Both the position numbers and the translations under genes were made by a program. This document shows positions 1-4,338 of a DNA stretch of 9,040 nucleotides, in pieces. The stretch is from Bacteroidales bacterium GP4. Its GTDB lineage: Bacteria > Bacteroidota > Bacteroidia > Bacteroidales > Muribaculaceae. The first letter of the stretch is position 1. Each line of letters starts with the position of its first letter. The notes under the pieces are model-generated. The model worked only from the letters and a program-made list of their open reading frames with translations, had not been told where the DNA came from and did no database searches. The DNA lies in contig DAAL01000149.1 in assembly GCA_001701065.1 (NCBI GenBank), positions 3,587-12,626 of the forward strand. The letters are read 5' to 3'.

Positions 1-26
1 CGCGAGTTTGAGCCTCGTCTTCCGCT
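1..26 (+). tRNA. tRNA-Gly, 3' end only (partial at window edge)
   Basis: The bases form a T arm and the 3' half of an acceptor stem. GCGAG (2-6) pairs with CTCGT (14-18, with one G-U pair) around the seven-base loop TTTGAGC (7-13). CTTCCGC (19-25) would pair with a 5' GCGGAAG lying outside the window. Base 26 is T, the discriminator. U73 together with a GCGAG T stem is typical of bacterial tRNA-Gly and closely resembles the E. coli tRNA-Gly 3' end. The CCA tail is not encoded (CTA follows), so it would be added after transcription. The anticodon is not in the window. The terminator immediately downstream supports an RNA gene end here. Confidence 0.8.
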
Positions 27-30
27 CTAA

Positions 31-73
31 AGCATCCCGATGGTTGATTTCTTGACTGCCGGGATGCTCTTTT
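31..73 (+). terminator. Intrinsic terminator after tRNA-Gly
   Basis: AGCATCCCG (31-39) and CGGGATGCT (60-68) make a perfect 9-bp stem with a 20-nt loop, followed by CTTTTAT. It starts only a few bases past the tRNA discriminator base, so it should end the tRNA transcript. The loop is longer than usual, but the stem is GC-rich and the U run is in the right place. Confidence 0.8.
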
Positions 74-104
74 ATAAGAAACCTCGACATCTGAGTTCAG
101 AGGA

Positions 105-136
105 TTTGGCGGGAAAAGAATCTTTCGTTACCTTTG
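105..136 (+). promoter_or_regulatory. Bacteroidetes-type promoter for the 104-aa membrane protein
   Basis: TTTG at 105-108 (-33 element) and TACCTTTG at 129-136 (-7 element, consensus TAnnTTTG) are 20 nt apart, which is the expected spacing. Transcription would start around 142-145, leaving a leader of about 20 nt that is A/T-rich and has no Shine-Dalgarno sequence. The spacer contains the small palindrome AAAGAATCTTT (115-125). Confidence 0.8.
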
Positions 137-164
137 TGCCGTAACACTATAAAACTATTATATT

Positions 165-479
165 ATGTCACAGAAAAGAAAGATGCTGTTGCTGACACTG
201 CTCGGATTAGTAATTCCGTTTGCCAACATATTCGCCCCTGCATTTGTAAAAGCTCTTAACGGCGACGACACCCATTTCCGTTCACAACTGCTGAAGGCTG
301 AACTTATCATCACTATCATAGGGATAGTCATAGGAGTAGCCGGATGGCTTGAGTTCATGAAAGATATAGTGCCGGGTGATGCATTCCCAACTGTCACTGC
401 CATAAACTATCTGCCCTCCTTACTCACCCCCATTCTTATCCTGATTCTGATTCCCGTGTTCTGGAACAGGACCAAATAG
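165..479 (+). CDS. Small integral membrane protein, three predicted helices, unknown function
   Basis: I do not recognise this 104-residue protein. It begins with a basic MSQKRK segment and has three hydrophobic stretches at about residues 7-30, 44-63 and 84-100, separated by polar loops rich in Asp, Asn and Pro (about 32-43 and 66-83), so it should sit in the inner membrane. There is no signal-peptidase site, cysteine cluster or recognisable catalytic motif. The start is fixed by the promoter, whose predicted transcript begins only some 20 nt upstream; no Shine-Dalgarno sequence is present. The gene stands alone between the tRNA terminator and a bidirectional terminator, so it is probably monocistronic. 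Reality as a gene is supported by the strong promoter, the terminator 12 nt past the stop, and the coherent membrane-protein composition. Function is unknown; a small uncharacterised Bacteroidales-specific protein is likely. Confidence 0.8.
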   Translation: MSQKRKMLLLTLLGLVIPFANIFAPAFVKALNGDDTHFRSQLLKAELIITIIGIVIGVAGWLEFMKDIVPGDAFPTVTAINYLPSLLTPILILILIPVFWNRTK

Positions 480-491
480 ATGATATGACAT

Positions 492-530
492 AAAAAAGGT
501 GGTTGCCCGGCAAGGACAACCACCTTTTTT
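492..530. terminator. Bidirectional intrinsic terminator between convergent genes
   Basis: GGTGGTTG (498-505) pairs perfectly with CAACCACC (517-524) around an 11-nt loop. The stem is flanked by six A (492-497) on the left and six T (525-530) on the right, so the structure works on both strands. It lies 12 nt after the stop at 479 and about 30 nt past the stop of the minus-strand gene ending at 560, and should terminate both. Confidence 0.93.
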
Positions 531-559
531 ATTTTTGACAACAGCTTCAAAGAAACTGT

Positions 560-1312
560 TTAGAATATTCTGCCGCTTAGAGTAAACTTCAAGACGGGAT
601 AAACCTGGAGCTTGTCAATCCACTTCTGCCAATCGTCGTCAGAATCCTCAATGAAGTCATCGATGGTACCGTAATCAGTGTACACTTCCATTTTACCCAT
701 GAACTGCACACCGAGTTCCACACCGAAGTTCAATCGTCCGTGAGGCACGGGGCGACCGAAACCAAGACCAAGATAGGGACGGAAGCTGTTCACACGAAGT
801 CCACCTTTCACATTACCCTGAGCATCCACCGGAATCTTATAGTCACCGATTTCAACCATCGGGTTGTCATTTGCTGGATTTGCGAGTTCATCACTATGAC
901 CGCTAATCTTCAGGATTTTGTTGCCTCCGAAGTAACCTCCGGCAGCCACATAGAAAGAAGAATGCGATGCGAAAGGATAGATATTGAACACTACATGTCC
1001 TTGTGCACGGCTGAGGTTACCCTCGACATCCATAGTGAAATCCTGAGTTTGGGTTTGGTTCAGGATTGTGGCAGTGTAAGAACCGTCCACATCAGTATTA
1101 AATGTTATTTTAGGCATGAAAGTAGCACCTGCGCGCATAGTCACAAAATGCGAAACCGGAGTGGAGAACTCAAATCCGACACCAAGTGTACCTACATTCA
1201 CATCCACTCCAAGATGGTTAAAGAGATAAGGATCTGTCAAACTCTGTGCTGAGGATGTAACGGAAGCGGCACCAAGTAACATAGCCGCTACAAATTTTAA
1301 ATACTTTTTCAT
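560..1312 (-). CDS. Outer-membrane beta-barrel protein, function unknown
   Basis: This 250-residue protein has a classical signal peptide: a basic MKKYLK start, a hydrophobic core at residues 7-19, and a likely cleavage after Ala22 (SSA|Q). The mature part alternates polar and hydrophobic residues and is rich in Gly and aromatics (for example GTLGVGFEF, FRPYLGLGFGR, LNFGVELGVQF). It ends in Phe after a short strand (FTLSGRIF), as expected for a BAM-assembled barrel. The size fits an 8- to 10-stranded barrel like the OmpA-like or 'outer membrane beta-barrel' families of Bacteroidetes, with an acidic stretch at about 220-228 that is probably a loop or turn. It has its own promoter, converges on the 104-residue membrane protein and diverges from porV. 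It could be structural or a small-molecule porin; nothing in the sequence decides which. The start is set by the signal peptide and the promoter. Confidence 0.85.
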   Translation of the reverse strand: MKKYLKFVAAMLLGAASVTSSAQSLTDPYLFNHLGVDVNVGTLGVGFEFSTPVSHFVTMRAGATFMPKITFNTDVDGSYTATILNQTQTQDFTMDVEGNLSRAQGHVVFNIYPFASHSSFYVAAGGYFGGNKILKISGHSDELANPANDNPMVEIGDYKIPVDAQGNVKGGLRVNSFRPYLGLGFGRPVPHGRLNFGVELGVQFMGKMEVYTDYGTIDDFIEDSDDDWQKWIDKLQVYPVLKFTLSGRIF

Positions 1313-1338
1313 TGTTTTGTTGTGATAAGATTATGCTG

Positions 1339-1370
1339 CAAATTTAAACTATTTTATGGATAATTGCAAA
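1339..1370 (-). promoter_or_regulatory. Promoter of the minus-strand outer-membrane barrel gene
   Basis: Read on the minus strand, TTTG (1370-1367) and TAAATTTG (1346-1339) are separated by exactly 20 nt and match the Bacteroidetes -33/-7 consensus fully. The predicted start near 1332 leaves a leader of about 20 nt before the ATG at 1312, A-rich and without a Shine-Dalgarno sequence. Confidence 0.85.
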
Positions 1371-1415
1371 TTATTCACTGTTAACGAGGTGAGTGGATTA
1401 GGAAACTATTAAGAT

Positions 1416-1455
1416 TTTTGCAGGCAGATTCCCATGCAAGGCAATATTTTGCAGG
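1416..1455. repeat. Pair of exact 9-bp direct repeats upstream of porV
   Basis: TTTTGCAGG occurs at 1416-1424 and again at 1447-1455, with starts 31 nt apart, about three helical turns. Both copies lie in the spacer between the divergent barrel gene and porV, some 70-105 nt before the porV start. The arrangement could bind a regulator twice on one face of the DNA, but chance repetition in an A/T-rich spacer is also possible. Confidence 0.35.
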
Positions 1456-1482
1456 TTGTAGAGTTATAGTTAATGTGAAGTA

Positions 1483-1497
1483 CTCCCATGTCGGGAG
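1483..1497 (+). other. Small hairpin in the porV leader region
   Basis: CTCCC (1483-1487) pairs with GGGAG (1493-1497) around a five-base loop, ending 25 nt before the porV ATG. No U run follows, so it is not a terminator. If transcribed it would sit in the 5' untranslated region, where it could affect mRNA stability or ribosome access; it may also be incidental. Confidence 0.3.
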
Positions 1498-1522
1498 AGG
1501 GCTTTTCACACCTATATAATAT

Positions 1523-2725
1523 ATGAGAGCAATAAAGACCAGTCTATATTTACTTCTTGTGACAGCGGCGGCACTCTTGTCGGAGCCTTTGGCGGCTCAG
1601 ACAAAGAACGAGTTCAACCCTGTGCAGACAGGTGTGACCTCACTGAGCATCGCACCCGATGCGCGAGGGGCATCCATGGGCGACATTGGAGCCGCCACTG
1701 ACCCCGATGTAAACTCCCAATTCTGGAATCCGTCGAAATACGCGTTTGCCTACAGTAACGCCGGAGTGTCGCTCAGCTATACCCCTTGGCTGCGAAAAAT
1801 AGTCAATGACATCTTCCTCGCCAACCTGTCAGGCTACTGGAAACTTGGCTCCGACGACAATCAGGCAGTGAGCGCGTCGCTCCGTTATTTCTCCCTCGGC
1901 GAAGTGACTACGGGCGATGATATATCTTCGGGGCAAAGCCTTAACCCTTATGAACTGTCATTTGACGTGGGTTATTCACGTAAACTCTCCGAAAAATACT
2001 CTATGGGCGTAGTGTTACGCTACATCTACTCGGCACTTGGATTCTCCACGTCCTACGCCGGCGACCAGAACACGGGAGCATCAGCTTTCTCAGCCGACAT
2101 ATCGGGTTACTTCACCACCTACCCCATCATCGGGCGCAACGAGTGCCAGTGGTCATGGGGATGGAACATATCCAACATTGGCTCCAAGGTAAGCTTCAAC
2201 AACGGCGAAAACCCGGCTTTTCTCCCAGCCAACCTTCGTCTCGGCACCACATTCACCTTTCCGCTTGCCGACTACCACAATCTTGCCCTCTCGCTCGACC
2301 TCAACAAGCTCTTAGTTCCCACAAAACCACGTGAGAGCGACTTCCCCGATACTCCTGAAGGACAGGAAGAGTATATCGACGCTGTGCAGGACTGGGAAAA
2401 CATGTCGTCAATAACCGCGATATTCAAGTCGTTCGGTGACGCTCCCGGCGGCGGCAAAGAGGAACTCAGGGAAATAAATGTGTCAGTGGGCGCAGAGTAC
2501 AGCTACAATCAGCAATTTTTCCTCCGCGCCGGCTATTATTACGAAAATGAGTTCAAAGGCAACCGCAAATACTTCGGACTCGGAGCCGGATTCGCCCTCA
2601 ACGTGGTGCGTATCGATGCTTCCTACATGATAGCCACCGCGCAGACTTCGCCCCTCGACCAAACCCTGCGCTTCACCCTGTCGTTTGACATGGACGGCAT
2701 CAAGGACATCTTCGGGCGACGATAA
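1523..2725 (+). CDS. porV: Type IX secretion system outer-membrane protein PorV (LptO)
   Basis: PorV is a FadL-like outer-membrane barrel that, in the studied type IX systems, receives cargo from the SprA translocon and hands it to the PorU sortase attachment complex. The 400-residue protein has a signal peptide with likely cleavage after Ala25 (LAA|Q). The family signature follows the mature N-terminus: APDARGASMGD (44-54) and then DVNSQFWNPSKYAF (62-75). The rest consists of amphipathic strands with aromatic girdles (SWGWNISNIGS, NLALSLDLNKLL, FFLRAGYYYENEFKG) and a final strand LRFTLSFDM (382-390). An acidic, probably loop segment spans about 268-316. Length is normal for the family. The next gene, ispF, follows after 41 nt on the same strand, so the two are probably cotranscribed. 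porU, often the upstream partner, is absent here. No consensus promoter is evident upstream. Confidence 0.92.
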   Translation: MRAIKTSLYLLLVTAAALLSEPLAAQTKNEFNPVQTGVTSLSIAPDARGASMGDIGAATDPDVNSQFWNPSKYAFAYSNAGVSLSYTPWLRKIVNDIFLANLSGYWKLGSDDNQAVSASLRYFSLGEVTTGDDISSGQSLNPYELSFDVGYSRKLSEKYSMGVVLRYIYSALGFSTSYAGDQNTGASAFSADISGYFTTYPIIGRNECQWSWGWNISNIGSKVSFNNGENPAFLPANLRLGTTFTFPLADYHNLALSLDLNKLLVPTKPRESDFPDTPEGQEEYIDAVQDWENMSSITAIFKSFGDAPGGGKEELREINVSVGAEYSYNQQFFLRAGYYYENEFKGNRKYFGLGAGFALNVVRIDASYMIATAQTSPLDQTLRFTLSFDMDGIKDIFGRR

Positions 2726-2766
2726 CAAATCTCAGCCAATGCATTCCTCTATAATAATACATTGTT

Positions 2767-3246
2767 ATGAACATCAGAATAGGAAACGGATTTGACGTGC
2801 ACCGCCTTGTGGAAGAGCGCGAACTCTTCATGTGCGGTGTCAAAATACCCTACCACCTCGGACTCCTTGGACACAGCGATGCCGATGTAGCATTACATGC
2901 GCTCAGTGACGCTCTTTTGGGAGCCGCCGCGTTAAGGGACATAGGTTATCATTTCCCCGACACCGACCCGGCATATAAAGGCGCTGACTCACGCAGGCTT
3001 CTCCGGGAAGTGGTGCGGCTATTGGCAAACGAAGGCTATGCCCCGGGCAATGTCGATGTGACCATAATGGCGCAAGCCCCGAAGATGCTCCCCTACATAG
3101 AGCAGATGAGGGAAAATATAGCAGCCGACCTCGGCGTGCCGGTCAGTGATGTGTCAGTAAAAGCCACAACCACCGAACGCCTTGGGTTCACCGGGCGCGG
3201 CGAAGGCATAGCGGCAATGGCAACAGCATTAATACATCGTCCATGA
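2767..3246 (+). CDS. ispF: 2-C-methyl-D-erythritol 2,4-cyclodiphosphate synthase
   Basis: IspF converts 4-diphosphocytidyl-2-C-methyl-D-erythritol 2-phosphate to the 2,4-cyclodiphosphate with loss of CMP, a step of the cytosolic MEP isoprenoid pathway. The 159-residue length is standard. The zinc ligands are visible as Asp10 and His12 in GFDVHR and His44 in the block [19 protein letters not shown] (35-53); His36 and Asp65 (FPDTD) match other conserved active-site positions. The C-terminal signature [17 protein letters not shown] (131-147) is intact. The family works as a homotrimer with active sites at the interfaces. The gene lies 41 nt after porV, and its stop overlaps the start of the next gene (ATGA), suggesting one transcript and translational coupling. 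The start is secure because the GNGFDVHR motif begins at residue 6. Confidence 0.97.
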   Translation: MNIRIGNGFDVHRLVEERELFMCGVKIPYHLGLLGHSDADVALHALSDALLGAAALRDIGYHFPDTDPAYKGADSRRLLREVVRLLANEGYAPGNVDVTIMAQAPKMLPYIEQMRENIAADLGVPVSDVSVKATTTERLGFTGRGEGIAAMATALIHRP

Positions 3247-4187
3247 GAACGCTTGTAACCATTCTGCTGATTGCGGCGACAGCATCCGGCATAAACGCAC
3301 AGAAAATAGAAAAGCTGAAATACGCCGACTTCGAGAATTGGGTGACACGCAACATCCATGAGTCGAAAGTGCTTGGAGGCGAAACCAAGAAAGTGTACAA
3401 AATAGGACCCAACGCCACTATCGACGGCAACAAGCCCTACACATCCACCGGCGGTTCGCCCTGGGAAACATCCAATGTCATGGCAAACGTGATGGGCGTG
3501 GTAAAAGCCAGCAACGCCGTATTCCCCGACGAGAACCCCTCGGGAGGTAGATGCTGCAAACTCACCACTATCATGGAGGAAGTCCATGTGCTGGGAATGC
3601 TCAATCTGAAAGTACTCGTGTCAGGCTCCATATATCTGGGTCAGAACATCGAGCCGATACGCAACACCTCAAGCCCCTACTCCAAGATGGAGATGGGAAT
3701 ACCATTCACTCACCGGCCTCATGCCCTCAGGCTCGACTATAGGGTGCATGTTCCCGCTGACGGGCAAAACATGCGCGCCACAGGCACCTCCACCAAAGAA
3801 CTTCCCGGCAAAGACCATGCCGAAGTGTATCTGTTGCTGCAGCGGCGATGGGAGGACGAGAAAGGCAACATCTACGCCAAACGTGTGGGCACAGCACGCG
3901 AACGCTATTCGCAAAGCACCGCAGGATGGGTCAACGCCCATGACATAGAAGTCCGGTACGGCGACATATCGGCACATCCCGCCTATAAGGATTACATGGG
4001 ACTCACTTCAAAATATTATGCACGCAATTCCAAGGGAAAAATGGTGCAAGTGAAGGAAGTGGAATGGGACAATCCTGATGCCGTACCCACCCACATGCTC
4101 ATCATGGCTTCATCGGGATGCGGCACCGCTTTCGAAGGAATGCCCGGAATGATTTTGTGGATAGACAATCTGCAATTAGTGTATTAA
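3243..4187 (+). CDS. Secreted PCMD-domain protein (putative carbohydrate metabolism domain)
   Basis: The 314-residue protein starts with a signal peptide (hydrophobic core 4-15, likely cleavage after Ala19, INA|Q) and has no lipobox. After a FENW motif (30-33), residues from about 65 to the end resemble the PCMD family of Bacteroidetes: PWETSNVM (73-80), [12 protein letters not shown] (98-109), [17 protein letters not shown] (152-168) and a closing [18 protein letters not shown] (297-314), which matches the family's final 'G..lwvDd..l.Y' strand. The family is beta-rich and found in surface or periplasmic proteins, many near glycan-use genes; its biochemical function is not established. Three cysteines remain in the mature chain (104, 105 and 293). 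The start overlaps the ispF stop by 4 nt (ATGA). No glycan-use gene lies nearby, so the domain name should not be read as a demonstrated role. Confidence 0.8.
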   Translation: MRTLVTILLIAATASGINAQKIEKLKYADFENWVTRNIHESKVLGGETKKVYKIGPNATIDGNKPYTSTGGSPWETSNVMANVMGVVKASNAVFPDENPSGGRCCKLTTIMEEVHVLGMLNLKVLVSGSIYLGQNIEPIRNTSSPYSKMEMGIPFTHRPHALRLDYRVHVPADGQNMRATGTSTKELPGKDHAEVYLLLQRRWEDEKGNIYAKRVGTARERYSQSTAGWVNAHDIEVRYGDISAHPAYKDYMGLTSKYYARNSKGKMVQVKEVEWDNPDAVPTHMLIMASSGCGTAFEGMPGMILWIDNLQLVY

Positions 4188-4220
4188 CTCCGGTTTTATG
4201 GGCGTAAAATGACAAAAAAC

Positions 4221-4259
4221 CGCTAAAACCACTCATTTTCCACGCTATTTTAGCGTTTA
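4221..4259 (+). terminator. Possible terminator hairpin after the PCMD gene
   Basis: CGCTAAAA (4221-4228) pairs with TTTTAGCG (4248-4255) around a 19-nt loop, followed by TTTA. The right arm can instead form a local hairpin with CGCTA at 4243-4247 (loop TTT, arm TAGCG 4251-4255), also followed by TTTA. Either could stop the porV-ispF-PCMD transcript, but the U run is short, so some read-through into secDF is plausible. Confidence 0.5.
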
Positions 4260-4283
4260 TCACGGAAAAAAGAGTTATCTTTG
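4250..4283 (+). promoter_or_regulatory. secDF promoter
   Basis: TATCTTTG at 4276-4283 is a full match to the Bacteroidetes -7 element. The -33 element is weak: the best candidate is TTAG at 4250-4253, 22 nt upstream, inside the right arm of the preceding hairpin. The predicted start near 4290 gives a leader of about 49 nt, very A/T-rich and without a Shine-Dalgarno sequence. Confidence 0.65.
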
Positions 4284-4338
4284 CACTTTGGAAATATAAA
4301 ATAATTTAATAACTTTAATATCTTCACAAAACCAGCAC

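Noticed and set aside
1..30. Open frame at the left edge ending in TAA, which could be read as the tail of a protein gene
   Set aside because: The same bases fold as the T arm and acceptor strand of tRNA-Gly with the correct U73, and a terminator follows at once; a nine-codon tail has no independent support.
740..1252. 170-residue plus-strand open frame
   Set aside because: It lies wholly antisense to the outer-membrane barrel gene, which has a signal peptide, barrel-like composition and a consensus promoter. The antisense translation is rich in His, Thr and Cys without any domain.
1414..1451. TTTTTG followed by ATATTTTG as a porV promoter
   Set aside because: The spacing to the second box is 23 nt and the TA of TAnnTTTG is missing, so it fits the consensus poorly compared with the other promoters in the window.
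3093..3587. 164-residue minus-strand open frame
   Set aside because: It is antisense to the end of ispF and the start of the PCMD gene, both of which have clear family motifs; there is no promoter or recognisable protein.
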